Assembly (NCBI RefSeq): GCF_000276665.1
Contig: NW_004955423.1
Coordinates: 4,896,783 to 4,960,782, forward strand
From: Chinchilla lanigera
Lineage: Eukaryota; Chordata; Mammalia; Rodentia; Chinchillidae
Reading direction: 5' to 3'
Length of the DNA stretch: 64,000 bases
Shown here: positions 1 through 12,879 of the stretch, piece after piece
Layout of the letters: each line of letters begins with the position of its first letter
Numbering within the stretch: the first letter of the stretch is position 1
Made by a program: the position numbers and the translations under genes
Notes under the pieces: model-generated
Database searches by the model: none
Told to the model about the DNA's origin: nothing
Seen by the model: the letters and a program-made list of their open reading frames with translations, nothing else

Positions 1-384
1 TTTAGTCATCTGAAAGTATTTATATCAGATTTTATGACCATACTATAAGCCCAATTCCCAGTGGGACTAAAAATTTGTGAGCTGGTGAATCCCTCCCAAC
101 TGGAATTTTTGTTGGAACTTTATAACTTGTTTAAATGCTTGGCTTAGCACCCAGGGAAAACCTCATGGTGGGTGAAGATCAGCATATGAATAAAGCTGTA
201 AACTCTACTTCTTCCCATTGTCCAGGTCCAGCCAAGAAGATATTCTCTGCTTCAAATATTATGTGTTGGAAAGAATATGCAGAAAATAGAATTCAACAAA
301 ATTCTTAAATATAAACCTAACACTTGAAATACTGGATATTTAAAAGCTATTTCTTTCTCATGACCATGAACCACTTTATTTTAG

Positions 385-553
385 ATACAAGAGTATCTGA
401 TTAAAGAAGGATTTAAGAAAAAAATCTGAAGAGATGAAAACAGAGACAAATCATCTGAGAAATCTGATTGAGACTACTACAAGTGACAAAACTTCTTGGA
501 CTGGACAAGCCCTGGAACAATTTGTTAATATCTCTAATCTACAATATTCCTGA
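385..553 (+). pseudogene. Last exon of an upstream GBP4/6/7-clade gene (GBP6-like), frameshifted
   Basis: A T-rich tract ending in AG (383-384) precedes an exon whose translation begins I-Q-E-Y-L-I-K-E-G-F-K-K-K. This matches the start of the last exon of the complete gene at 49,138 ([13 protein letters not shown]) in phase 0. A run of seven A at 418-424 is one base longer than the reading frame needs, so the literal frame stops at 427-429. One base later the frame continues S-E-E-M-K-T-E for 42 residues to a TGA at 551-553. AATAAA at 732-737 could be its poly(A) signal. The composition is closest to my memory of the GBP6 C-terminus (EGFKKK.EEM). It is either a decayed gene or a homopolymer sequencing error in a real one. 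Upstream exons lie outside the window. Confidence 0.62.
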
Positions 554-2690
554 TGATATCTCTAAGTTAGTATCTCTAATTTGCTATATTTCTGATGGTA
601 TATTAAATTTGATTTGGAATAGCCTGAAATCAGGATTTTAAATGAAGTCTCTTAAAAACAACAGAAAGTAGGACTGTGTTGTTATCTATTAGTGATATAT
701 GAATGTTTTAGTTTCACTAAAAAGTTTTGAAAATAAAAAGTACCTACCAAGAGTATTAGTACTTCATATATTAAATAGAATGAATACTAGTTTTTATTAC
801 TTATTTTAAAGGAAAGACCGAGTAACAATGTATAATAGGGATTCGCAGACCCTGGCTTGAAGGTCCATTTTTTCTGCCTCCTGTTGTTAGAAATAAAAAG
901 TTTTATCAGAACACAATCATGCTCATTCGTGTACATATTATCTATGATGGCTTCCACGTCACAACAGAGCTGATCAACTGCAAAAAGCATAATACAGACC
1001 AGAAAATTTACATTGTTTCCTTTTAGATTCCATAAAAATAAAAAGTTGTGGTAAGATGGTTTAAGAGGATGAATAAAGAAAAAGACCAATTCTGTACTAG
1101 AGGAAAAAATTATCTAGGAAAAAAATAAAGACTATCACTGAAAGTCACAAAAAAGGAAATATCCAATCTGTACATTCAAGGCCATTCACCTCTAATATTT
1201 TTATAAACTTAGTGTGTTCTCACTTAAAAATATGTTTTTATGAGGATAGGAGTTCCTTTTATAAATTCTCAAGGAAGAACACCAAGAATGGAAGAACACC
1301 AAGAATGAGTAGTACTGCTTCCAAGCACTTAAAATGAAAGCAGGAAGCCATTTTGGGTCAGGTTGGAAGTACATTTTCTGGCAAATTAATCTTTTATTTG
1401 GATCACAGACATGCCCCACCCACCATGTGAGCTGACCTTTGGACTGGACCAAATTAGTTTCCTGAATCATTATTTGCTAGCCTCTGTTTCATGAGCCAGT
1501 GTGCTGTCATCTGTAGATCTAGAAAATGTCTTTTCCATCTCTTTGTGAGATGAAGGTCAGGACTAAGTTACATTTATTCAACATTACACTTTCAGTGAGA
1601 TAACGCAATTCTCCTGCAATATGACATTAGTAGGCAGGGTTAGAACTTCAAATCCAAACCTGATGATGTTCAGGGATTTGCTCAACAAATGTAGTTCCTG
1701 GGAGCCACCTGGATCAGTAAACAGAAGAATGTTCCTAACAGTAAAACAAGAATTGCTGATCTTGGCAACTCCCACCAACACTAATCAATCTCAGCAGGTA
1801 GTAAGCTTGTTTTGGCTATGAATGGCAATATGTACTGTAACTGGAAGATATTTGGGCCCCTTAGTTAAAGTCACCTGCAAAAAGGCTACCTCTGTATTGA
1901 GTTTCCACAAATGGTAGGCTCTAGAAGTCATGTACCATATACTAGCATGGGCCTATGGAGTCCAACAATCTCAGGTAATTCAAGTCTGAATCACATCTAT
2001 CCTTGTAACTGGAGCCTATAACAACAAAGGACTACAACTTGAGTGCATCAGTCCATTGGATTTTTGACACATAAATTACCTCAGGAGCTAATGTAGCAAA
2101 AGCTCACCAAATTGCCTTGATTTTTCATTGTGGTTGACAACAGAACAGAACTAAGAAGCTTAATTCATCTGAAGAACAGAATGGGTCATGAAGACTTGCC
2201 CTAGAAATAACAGAAGCCAGAGGAATGGCACAGCTGTAGTAATTTTGGAGGAAACCTAATTGTGCAATATGGTGAACTAACCCACAGTAACCAGAGCTTA
2301 TTTCACACAAAGGTGACAAACTGATCACAATAAACTATGAATTTCCAGCCATGGATTCTGATGGTGCCCCATCACCACTGACATCTGGATATGGGACCAC
2401 TATTCCACTGTATCATGCAGACACAGGAATCACTATTGCAAAAAAATACCTCGACCATGACTTTAGATATAGAGCAGGATTCAGTCTATTGAAGTACACC
2501 TTTTATGGCACAAGCTACATAGCAATGTATACATTCCCATGGCATAAAATGCACCCTTGTGTTCTCTGTTATGCCCAGTGAAATGATAAGATGGGTGGCT
2601 CAAGCAATAACTACATAAAGACCATCAGATTGGAATACTGGATAGTTTGCCCTCAACAAAACCCACTTGGATGATGTTATGGCTTGTGCT
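554..2690. other. Intergenic, no gene seen
   Basis: AT-rich sequence with only short unsupported ORFs and no exon-like homology. The AATAAA at 732-737 is the only signal of note and may belong to the GBP-like exon just upstream. Confidence 0.5.
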
Positions 2691-2692
2691 TA

Positions 2693-3150
2693 GATGTTCT
2701 TCTGAAGGCTCATGTGCTCATAGGTGGGGCTTTTCAGAGGTGGCTAGATCTATAGTGTGTGATGCTGGGATTAAGTGTGCAATGCTGGGAGTAGGATGTG
2801 TGATTACTAAATTAGTTAACTGATTGTTTCAGCCCACTTCTGAGTTTGCATAGTGGGAAGGTGTGAGTGCTACCTGCTCTAAAATCATATACCTTGGATA
2901 AGATATTAGGGATAGAAAGAGGGCTGCTATGCTCACTTGTTGCTGGCTGCTTTTGTGGCCTTGTGTCTTCTGCCTTCTATACTGTGAACTATTTATCCTC
3001 TATGATTCCTCTCTGCCATGCCACCCTGCCTGGAAGCCAGTCAACTATGAATTGAAAGCCTACAAACTGTAAGCTAAATTAACATTCTCTCCTTTAACTT
3101 TCAGGGTCAGGTATTTTGTCTCAGCAATGAGAAAAAGTAACTGAGACAGC
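2693..3150 (+). mobile_element. MaLR-type LTR (solo)
   Basis: It starts TGTTATGGCTTGTG and contains the stretches on the reported strand that appear reverse-complemented in the LTRs at 44.8, 47.5 and 51.7 kb. It ends near 'agtaactgagaca'. It is non-coding and diverged. The assignment to ERVL-MaLR rests on the recognisable LTR sense pattern and the paired copies in this window. Confidence 0.6.
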
Positions 3151-4004
3151 TGATAAGAGGAACTGCAATACCTGCTGGGAAATATTGAGCTTGGAGGCAG
3201 TAGAAGGTCAGGCAGTATAATTAGGTTGCGCTTCCCAAATCCCAATCTTAGTGTACTCCACCATTGCTTATCTCATTTCCCCACTTGAATATCCTTTCTA
3301 GGGATGGTTTATTGTCTGGGCTACAGTGGCACTATAATATGGTTGCCCATTTCAAACTTGGGGCCATGAAACTTTCTGGTGCCTCTCAATGAGGGGGAAG
3401 AAAGAGATGACAGAATATCAAGGTATGAAAATTCCCCTGATAATGCCTGAACATTTCTGACCCCTCAGTATATCTGGGTGATGTTAGGGACTGTGTCAAA
3501 TGTATTTAACTTGGTCCTGAATTGGACCATTGAGGACAAAAAGGTTTGGTCAAGAAATTGGAAAACTGTTCCCACAGTAGGGCTCAGACAGCCTGGGTGG
3601 TTATAACCAAGCAATCCTTCGTGGGTCAGTGGACAAGAGTACCTGTTCTCTCAAGATCATGGATCAAGAGAGTTATGGAGAAGAACTTGCTCTCCCTATT
3701 TTTCTTCCTGTAGAAACCTCTGCCATGCAGACACGGAATATCCAGATGAGGATTAGCACAGCTATGCAGAGCAAGGTGAACTTAAGCAACAATGGATTTG
3801 TCACACCAGACTAAAGTTTCTCTTGTCTCACACTTTCATTGTAAGAGCTCAGTCCATGTATAACAACTTGGAGTATCTCAAACTTCATTACCAACAAGAC
3901 TTTAAACTTATTACCCAAAGTAGTAGTAGATAGCAGAATACTCCTCAGTTATGTGCTGGCTGTGAAGGATCACATTGCCAACAAATCCTGCTATGTGCTG
4001 TGGT

Positions 4005-4385
4005 TTAAATACTGTTTATCTTTTGAGAAACTCATGATGCAATCTAATACTCATTGTGAGCAGTTAGAGATTAAAAACTTAATCTAATTATGGTACTTAG
4101 TAAAGGGGCTTGGGGAGGTCCTTAGGGTTGGATAAGACCAGCAGTTTGGGGCCCCCATGACTCAGTACTTCTAGCTTTATAAGAAGAGGGAAAGAGCTAA
4201 GAATACACACAGGCCTGACTTATTTCTCATCATGCAGTGCCTTGCACAGCCCAGAGTCTGCCATCAAAAGCAATCACTGGATGTGTCCCCTTGACCTTGG
4301 ACCACAACTGTGAACCAAGGTAAACCTCATGTCTTTATAACCCAGTCTGTCTGTGCTATTGTATTATTAAGAACAGAAAACTAAG
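4005..4385 (+). mobile_element. MaLR (MLT/MST-like) LTR
   Basis: The segment has the typical 3' half of a MaLR LTR: 'ctttataagaagaggga', then a 'catgcagtgccttgcaca' block, then 'ttggaccacaactgtgaacc' and a final 'aagaacagaaaactaagaaa'. It is an old solitary LTR with no coding capacity. Confidence 0.55.
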
Positions 4386-5190
4386 AAACTATGAACATGT
4401 CCTTAATATAGACAATGAGAATCTGAACTGTGGAACCCTCTTGCTCTGCTAAAATCTTATCAGTTGTATATCTCATTCCATTTCCTCCCTCCACACTACA
4501 GTTGGTTTAATCTAGGCACTTGGGGTTCCTGGCTAGGACAACCCTCCAGGGAAACCTGATTATCTTCCTGGAGCTACATTTCCCATTGTCGCTGATGATG
4601 TGTTGTCCCTGGCAAAGTGCAATGTGTTATCTCAAAATGGCAGGGAAGTTTGAAAGCAAAGTACAATACATATGGCTTTTTCAGCGGCCGCTTCAAAGTC
4701 AGACCTGACTCCACCTCCAGATCTGAGGCAGGCAGTTGTACTGCCAAATTCCATGTGTTTTATCTGTCATTTCAGCATCCAGAAGGTTTAGGAAAAGGGC
4801 AGGCTGTTGGCAAAGGCAGACTTGTGTGGGCAGTCTTTTGATCCCTCAGGACAACACAAGAATGGCCTTGGGTGTGAAACATTTCCTTTCAGGGAAACAA
4901 GGACCCCTCCCAATCTGTGCTGGGAACATTGTCATGTTTGAGAATTTCCCTGCCTCAAGATTAATGAGTGCTTATCAGTTCTACTTAGCCAGTGTGCGGC
5001 ACATGGCACCCGAATAACCCAGGCTCGCTGTGTGTAAGGGAGGGAATGGGCTCCTTCCCCTTCAGCACAAGAGGGTGCGTGCATTTCATAGCTGTATGAT
5101 GGTTCCAGAGCGAAGACTGCTGGCCATGGTCAGCCAATGCTCACTATTGCTGCCGACCTTGCTTTGTCTCATTTCTGTGAGCATTGAGAG
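4386..5190. other. Unassigned repeat-like segment
   Basis: Moderate-GC sequence between a MaLR LTR and a MaLR-internal-like block. It contains several short overlapping ORFs but no recognisable protein. It may be older LTR-retrotransposon material; I could not assign it. Confidence 0.35.
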
Positions 5191-5194
5191 CCTT

Positions 5195-5955
5195 CTCGGT
5201 TCTCATCGTGGTCCAGGAAGTTTACATTTGTAATCCTATGGAAAAGTTATCGGAATTTTAGCAAGTAATTCTAATCTACCATTTCCAGTGCAACCTATGG
5301 CGAGAATAAAGACACTAAGGCATATCTATAGTTGTGGGGAGCCAAGGGGTCCAAGTCCAGCTAGGAGAATGGCTAACTGGAACAAAGGCCTCAATCCAGG
5401 GCCAAACCTGGGTTTTGTCAATTCGTGAAGAAGGGAGTGGCTTGAGGATGAGTGACTGTGAGACTGGCAAGATTGTGAGTAGTGGAGTGCTGTGAGCTGG
5501 GCTAGGTAGGAGGCCTGAAATCACCTCTGCAAGATGCAGGAGAAGGATATGCAAAAAGAATAATCTGCGTAGCACAACTGAGGTAGTATCTAATGTTTGG
5601 GGGTTGGTACTTCAGCTCTGATTCCCTGAGAAGTCATAATTTCTTATCTGGAGGCTCAATCCCAGCCAACAGCATGGAGCACAGCTATCCATCCTGCGCA
5701 GTTCACACATGTTTTTTGGGAACTATAGAGGTGAGGAAACACTGCCCTGTCACCTTGCTTCAAAGGCTACACATCAGCACCTCAGCTGGACTGATATGCA
5801 TTGCTAAAGCCAAGTGAAGGGATAGGGACTTTTCCTAGCCAGCTCTGATGTATCAATACATGGAAATAGGGTCAAGTTTAGCCAAAACGGAAATAATTGC
5901 TCTTCTTTCAAAGAGACTCTTTCAGGTGGTTCTACACATATGAGGAAACTGGTGT
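5195..5955 (-). mobile_element. MaLR internal-region relic, paralogous to 46,443-47,415
   Basis: About 0.76 kb is alignable by eye with 46,443-47,415. Shared landmarks include 'gtaatcc.atggaaaagttat', 'gaagaagggagtggcttga', 'acaactgaggtagtatct' and 'acatggaaatagggtca'. The second copy sits inside a MaLR-type element flanked by two LTRs, so this copy is read as the same internal region without its LTRs. It lacks the two ID insertions that interrupt the other copy. No intact ORF is present. Confidence 0.6.
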
Positions 5956-7985
5956 TCCACTCAGTGCCCAGGTGAGTCACAGCTTTCTTGGGCCCTAAAA
6001 GCTACAAACCATGCAGTAGGTTGACATCCTGAGACTGTTGCTTCTGGTAGTGAGCACTGCTATGCTCTTCTCTGTCCAAATAATTGTAGCTGTTTGCTAA
6101 AGATATGAAGAGTATGGTTCATGAATGCCATCACGCACCTTAGTAGCAACGGAACTCCGCTTCTGGGAATGGAATCACGTGTCATTTTCTCAACTTTAGA
6201 TCACCTTTGCTAGATTGTGGTGCCAGCTATTTGGAAAACATTAGTTTAGATGTCCCTGAGAGATAGGATAAAATACAGAATGACTTTGTGGGCAGAGCTA
6301 CAAATGCAGGGGCCTTAGGGGCAACACTGCCCACATAAACCCAGGAGACATAGGCTGACAAATCAGAGCCACCTCCTCCTTAATTTCAAAAGGAGAATTT
6401 GCATCATGTGCTGAGGTGCTAAGGGCTGCTGCCCGCATAAGTTCAGAGGATACATCTACTACCACAGTGAAATCAGAGGTTAGAGCAGAGATCAAAAAGG
6501 ATTATTCTCAAGCCATAAAACCTAATGGAATTTATTGTGCTAGGTTTCTGACTTACCTGGGACAAAAAACCCTTTCTTCCTTCTGATTTCATCCTTTTAA
6601 AATGAGAAGGTCTATCTGATACCTATTTTGCCATGATATTTTGGTTTCCCATGCTCATAACTAGAGAGGAATTTTTCTGTGAGATGAATACCTGTAATTT
6701 TATTCTTATCTGCTTTAGGTGGCATTTAGATAAAATTTTGGATGTAATCTTGATGTTAGGATAACTTAATACATTTGAGTGCAAGCCTAGATGTTGTTAT
6801 AGGGTCAATGTATTTTGCATGTTAGAAGAAGGAGTCAAAAAAAGGAGTATGGGATTTTTTTCCAATATTATAATGGACCTAGCAAGCTAACACAATGGGT
6901 AAGGATGATTGCTACAATTTTGCAACATTTTCTATTATACAATGATGCAAACCTCAAGTTATCCAGTTAAAGTGTTACTAGAACACGAAGTGACTTAATT
7001 ATTTTTATCTTTTCTTTTGTATAATATTATGGAAATAATTAGTATTAGGATAAAATCTTACTTCATAATTAAAGCAAGTGAAAATAAAATCCTTAAGCTT
7101 ATTACTTCTTTGTGTGACATATATACCTGACAGAGACAGAGCTTTCTTTGGTGCTGTAGAGCTATCAAAGCAAAACCTAACATGACAGGTTGATGATCAC
7201 GATAATAACGGATGAAATAGTAATGTGGTTTCACATTCATGAAGTCATGCTTTGAGCACTGAGAAATAAATTTCTATATATTGTCTATAAGGCTGAAAGG
7301 GCTGGATACAAATAACCTTAATCATATGTGCTAACTGAAAATGAAGGAGGCACTTTTTATACACAATTTCATTTAGCATTTAGTAGATATATACTGACTG
7401 CTAACCAGGGGCTGCTTGGTGAGGAAAGAATGGAGGATACCATGGTTAGCAGAACAGGCATAGTTCTTGGATTTTTTAAAATCAGAAGTAAGACTTCAAT
7501 AAATATCCTACCAACAAATTTAATATTTCAATTTCTGACACTCATTATAGGAGAATAATACAGAATGTCATAAATAAGCATGGAAAGGAGAACTAATTTA
7601 GCTTAGTCAGAAATAATTCCTTTAGGAAAGCATATTTACTGTAGATGAAATTTAGTAAGTACAATGTAGTGGTGTGGGGATGATAAGTCAAAGGAGTTCC
7701 AGGCAGAAGGATTTTGTGGAAAATTCTAGGTTGGGGAATAGCTTGATTTGGTTGGCCCAGAATAAAGGTTCAGGTGAAGCAGAGAAAACTGGGTTTAAAA
7801 AGGAGCCTGCAGGAGCCAGATTGTGAGAAATTGCAGACCATGGTGTGGAGATGGACTTACCCCTAGATGCAACACGAAGCTGTTAAAAGTATTTAGCAAA
7901 TACGTGACATGATTCAGTTGTTGTTAACCACTGGGTCTATTGAACTGAAGACAGCAAAAAATGAAAATGAACAGTTCTGACTGCA
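5956..7985. other. Intergenic, no gene seen
   Basis: AT-rich DNA with only short unsupported ORFs on either strand. I see no exon, RNA gene or clear repeat family. Confidence 0.45.
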
Positions 7986-8173
7986 GCTGGGTGTGGTGGG
8001 GCACATTTGCAATCCCAGCACTCTGGGAAGCTCAAGTAAAAGGATCACAAAGTGGAGCCAAGCCTGAGCAATTGAGTCACTTAGCAAGATTCTGCCTCAA
8101 AATAAAGAGAAAAAAATGCTAGGGATATAGCTTATTGTGAATTCCCTGGTTTTGCTCTCTAGTACTCAAAAAA

Positions 8174-8200
<27 letters not shown>
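7986..8200 (+). mobile_element. B1-dID-type dimeric SINE
   Basis: The 5' part is B1/7SL-like ('gctgggtgtggtggggcaca', 'aatcccagcactctgggaa', 'gattctgcctcaaaata'). It is followed by an ID-like part ('gctagggatatagctta', 'ctctagtact') and an A-rich GAAA tail. A B1 unit fused to an ID unit is the B1-dID arrangement known from several non-murid rodent families. The copy is old and diverged. Confidence 0.6.
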
Positions 8201-8204
<4 letters not shown>

Positions 8205-8959
8205 AAAAAAACTGTGGCAGCCCCTGCAACAAGACGATTCCAATCTTTTTGTAAGAAAGACTTTAAAAACTGAGTGCCATACAGCTGCTCTTGAAAAACA
8301 ATAAAATGGGAGGTGCTGGGAATCTGGTAATTAGTGTTACTCCTTTACTTTCTCCAAATTGCAGGCACTTCCAGATATTATGTTTTAAAATTACCTAGTC
8401 AGAGTATTTTTACAGCCAAAAAGACAATTAGCTGAGCCAGTCCAAGCTATTTGAATGGGTATTTCTCACAATTTAAGTTCCACTGAAACTGAAAGCAGCC
8501 AAGGCTACCTCTACAGTAGGGCTAATTCCAGGAAATCAGTTGCTTTCTCTATTAACCAAACAGGAAAGCCACATTTTTTTAAAAAAAATCTGGACGGATA
8601 GCACATCTCAGAAACATGTTCGATGATAAATAAACCACTGGTGGCCCTTGGCAAATTCTTTTTAAACACCATATTTTTCACCATATTCACAGAAGACAGG
8701 TGGAAGGCACTTGTTAGGGACATTAAGATGTCTTGGAGCACTCTGCCATGTCTTGATTTTTCACTTCAGTGTAGACAGATAGACATGTTCACTTTGTAAA
8801 AGTTAATCAAGTTGTACATTTATGAAGTGTGTACACTGTGTGCATAGCTTTGCTTTTAAAAAAAAGTGTACCTAAAACTTACTTGAAGAAGACTAACAGA
8901 TGGGCAGACATGTTTAGGTAACAGATCGTAAGATCCATGATGTTTCCCCCCTCTCCCCA

Positions 8960-9890
8960 TTTATCTTTAGATTCAGTGCAATTCAGAGCAAAATCCCAAT
9001 GGATACTGGGGGAAATTTGTCAAAGTAGGACTAAAATTCATAGGAAAATGCAAACTACCAAGAACTGCCATGGCAGTTTTGATTAAGATTAGGTGGGATC
9101 AGGCGCGTTCTGGGTAGTCTGACCATATACAAGAGCAGAGCTTAGAGTAAAGAATACAGGGTAGTGTTGTTGTGAGCATGGAGCAACAGATTCTTGCAAA
9201 TTATTAGAGAGACAGAAGCAGACTCATACATGTATGGGTAGCTGAGTCATTACGACTACAGAGAAAGGATGTTATTTTCAGTAAATGGAGCTAGGCTAAT
9301 ATATATATATTTGCAAAAGAACAGTAAAGCTCAATTCAATAGCTTTCCCATTATTCAAATAGTCAGTTTCAGGTAGACTATAGATCAAAATTTGAATAGA
9401 AAAATAAAATATTCAGAAACTGACAAGACATTGTTTTCATATCCTTCAGGCAATCTGAGTAATAAGACAAAAAAGCATTAAATGTAAACAAAGAATCGAT
9501 CAGCTTGAAAAGATTAAAATTTTTTTGAAAAGATTAAAATTTAAGAACTTCTATTCACCCAAAGACACCATTAAGAGAATGAAGACAAGCGAAATATTAA
9601 CAAAACACATACACACATACACATACACACTTGTCAAATGCAGAATATCTAAGTAGTTCTTCAAATTAACCAAAAAAAAAATGCAAAGAAACAAAAACCT
9701 AGACAAACCTAGAAACATTTTTTAAAAGTCTTGAATAAACATATCCGAAAGAGAAAAGCCAAATAAGCCATAGACATGAAAAAGTGCTCAATTAACATAA
9801 TTATCATTAATGCTCAAAGAAAGACAAATCAAACTCTGCAATGACTAACACTACATACTCACTAGAATGATGACAATTTAAGATTTTGTC
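8960..9890 (+). mobile_element. Ancient L1 ORF2 3' fragment, degenerate
   Basis: The sequence has the A-rich, L1-like pattern of the distal ORF2 ('caattcagagcaaaatccca' at the start; 'acttctattcacccaaagac' and 'tagacatgaaaaagtgctca' near the end). It is broken by many stops and indels. A (CA)n-like tract lies at about 9,602-9,630. There is no functional coding capacity. Confidence 0.55.
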
Positions 9891-9904
9891 ACATCTGAGA
9901 GTGA

Positions 9905-10305
9905 GGGTCTTCGTTACTTTCTTTTTGCCTAACACCCGCAACTCTAAGAGGGAAGATTTATTTGGATCATAGTCTGTAGAATTTTCAGACCATATAGTAG
10001 GCTGGCTTCAAGCCAAGGTGGCATGGCTGGGGATAAGCCAGAGGAGAAGCAGCCCATCATATGGTGGTGAGAAGCAGGGAGAAAGACCGAGGAGGAAGGA
10101 GAAAAACATTCTTCCAGGCCAGGCCCTCAGTGATGCCCTTTTTCCAATCAGGCTTCACCTCCCAACATCACATTGGCTATAACCTCATCAGTGGACTACC
10201 CATTGGTGAATATAATGCATTCATAATCTATTCACCTCCCCAAACCCCACCTATGAGCTCATGAGCCTTTTGGGGAAGGGGACAAATAGATATAAACCAT
10301 AATGG
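9905..10305 (-). mobile_element. MaLR-like LTR
   Basis: It contains 'gaagatttatttggatcat', 'tggcttcaagccaaggtggca' and a C-rich 'cacctccccaaaccccacct' block, in the order seen in the minus-strand LTR copies elsewhere in this window. It has no coding content. Confidence 0.5.
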
Positions 10306-10309
10306 TGAA

Positions 10310-11735
10310 TATGTGAAGCTTTGGAAAATCTTACTTGGAAAATAAAAATTACTGTCTACACTAAAAAAAAAAAATAAATTCATACTGTATAATTAATTCT
10401 GTTTCTAGATATATATAAATATCATTACTGAGTCCAACAACATGCATGATTCTAAAAATGTAATTTTAAACAAAGGAAGTCAAATATAAAAGAAAAGATA
10501 TGTGTACAATTCACTTTATATAAATGGAAAAATAAAAAATGTATGGAATTAAAAGTGAGATAAAGTTCTTAATTAGTTACCCATCACTGCCTAATAAATT
10601 TCCCAAAAACTTGGTGTGGTAAAACAGCAACACTTATTATCTCACAGTTTCTCAAGGAAACAAAAGCTTCCCATCTTCACTGAATGTTACCAGGAAGCCA
10701 TCCTCAACTCCATGCCTGCTGCGCCTCTTCTACCAGGAAAACTACTTCCTCAGTGTGTGTAATCCAAGAAGGGATGGGGACCCAAGGAAGATGGAAATTA
10801 AGCTTTTATTACCTAGTCCTGGAAGTAAATCCCTTAAATATGGGGTATTCTATCCAAAAATAGATTTGTGCACTGTGTGAGACTACCAAGCTGGACTCTC
10901 CAGAGAAATGAAGGCCCTTGCTTCGATCTTTCCCTGACTTCTCCTTCAACCCTACTCAGTGAGATATGTAGAGCTGGCTTTATTGAAATGGATATTCCCT
11001 CAACTGGCTAAAAAAATGTGATCCAGTCCAGCAGAGATGCCAACTTGTCTCATTGCAGCATGTGGGCAAGAATTGCCCCACCTCTGATGGCTGGAATGGG
11101 GACTTGAGTAATAGTGTGTAAGATTCCAGGGCTAAGACGTGAGATAACATCTCAGCTGAGGCCATGGGAGTCAATAAAAATTATATCTTCCTGGCAGTAA
11201 AGGTGTCAGCCTTGCATACATGAAACTATCCATTACACTGCTAATTGGAGAGCTTTTGTGCCTGGTACAAACTACTATTTCTCATTAGAGCCAATGTCCA
11301 CAAAGTTCATCTTTCCTAGCACTCTGCCATAGCCCCCACCCACCTCCCTGACTGATATCAGTATAAGTCATGAGCTTTTGGACTTGTAGCCTTTTGTTCC
11401 ACAGAGAACTCTGGTCATCCCAGAGCTCCTCAACTGCAGAACTTTCTCTTTGTCTTTATTTTGCATCCGTGTGCCGTATTGACAGGTGGGTTAGACTGTT
11501 ACCCTTCACAGGGGTTTTAGTGGTCCACACCCAGAAGTTAGGGATTACACTAGAAAGTGACTCATTAGGATTTCATGTCAAAAGCCAAGTACTAAGATCT
11601 CCCTCAAAAGTTGGAAGTGCCAACTGGGAATGTTTGTAAATTTCTGTTTTTTGATTTACATGACGGTACAAGAACACATCAATTTTTTCCCAAAAAGTCA
11701 TGTATTATAAAAGTATAATTTGGTTACTTCTCTCT
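10310..11735. other. Intergenic, no gene seen
   Basis: AT-rich and low-complexity near 10,365-10,560, then ordinary sequence with only unsupported short ORFs. A block near 10,570-10,680 resembles an old dispersed repeat that I cannot name. Confidence 0.4.
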
Positions 11736-11740
11736 TTTCT

Positions 11741-11815
11741 TGGTACTGGGAATCAAACTCAGGACCTTGAACTTGCCAGGCAGGTGCTTATGCTGCTGAG
11801 CTATATCCCCAGCCC
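11741..11815 (-). mobile_element. ID SINE
   Basis: Reverse complement of the tRNA-Ala-derived ID head: 'tggtactgggaatcaaactc' through 'cttgccaggcaggtgctta' to 'gctatatccccagccc'. Confidence 0.8.
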
Positions 11816-12878
11816 AACTTCTCTCTATGTATATGATTTCTCAAGTATTATTTTTTAAGGGAAAGTCACTAATCTTGGATTTCTAGGTCTAGAAAGGCAA
11901 GGACGAGTATAATTAGCATCTTAGAAGTCCAAAAGAGTGGTGATATGAATTTAGACTAAAGACAAAGAGATTTCATCAGATTCTATATGATTTTCAACTT
12001 TAGAGAAAATACAGCTTACTGTTTGCTACAATTTGCTATGCTAGTATTATTTCTACCTCCAGGCTGGGAGGAAATGATAGAGAAGAATTTGCATATAAGG
12101 AATTCAAGGACAGAGTAGTCAGAGTACTGGACAGTTGTATCCAGGGTGCTGAAGTCACCAGGACTTATAACAAATATAGTCTCAAGAGACACAGCCAAGT
12201 CCTAAAATCTCCAGTGAATGAGGCATATCCAGAAAACCAGATACAAGTAGTGAGGTAACTCATACAGTTAGTAACATGTGTACTTAACACATTTTATGTC
12301 TTAATGTTTTTATTTGTTGTTGTGTGCCTTTCTGGGGAGGGAGAGGTGTTGAGGAGATAGGGATAAAACAGAATGATCTGGAAGCATATCCAAAGTATCC
12401 TCAAGTACCAAAGTACCTCAAAAGTTCTGTCAAATTAAGAATGTAAAAACAAAAACAACTACTACGGAGAACTGCCTGCCTACCTCAAAAGCAAACTAAC
12501 TCTCTTACACATAACTTGTAGTTTTCTATATTTTACTATCTTCCCCACAGGCATATAAAAACTAACCCATGATATTTTGTGAATTTTAGCAGATAATGTA
12601 TCTAAGAGGTTTGTCATAGTATCAAACACATCATTTAAAAATTGGTACCTTTTAATTCATTATAAAACATCAAAATTATTATGCCAATATCTACACATAG
12701 GAAAATATTCAGGTCACAAAATTTAATGTATTGTTTTACATTATTATTTTAAATTATGTTTTTGCTAATTTCTCTTTTGATATTTCATACTTATCTGTAA
12801 GTCAGGACCAGAATATATCTAAAGTTCTTACTGTAGACTTTGGTTTTTATGTAAAATAAAAATTATTTAAGCACATAT
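11816..12878. other. Intergenic, no gene seen
   Basis: AT-rich sequence between an ID element and an L1 fragment. No exon-like or RNA-like signal was recognised. Confidence 0.4.
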
Positions 12879-12879
12879 T

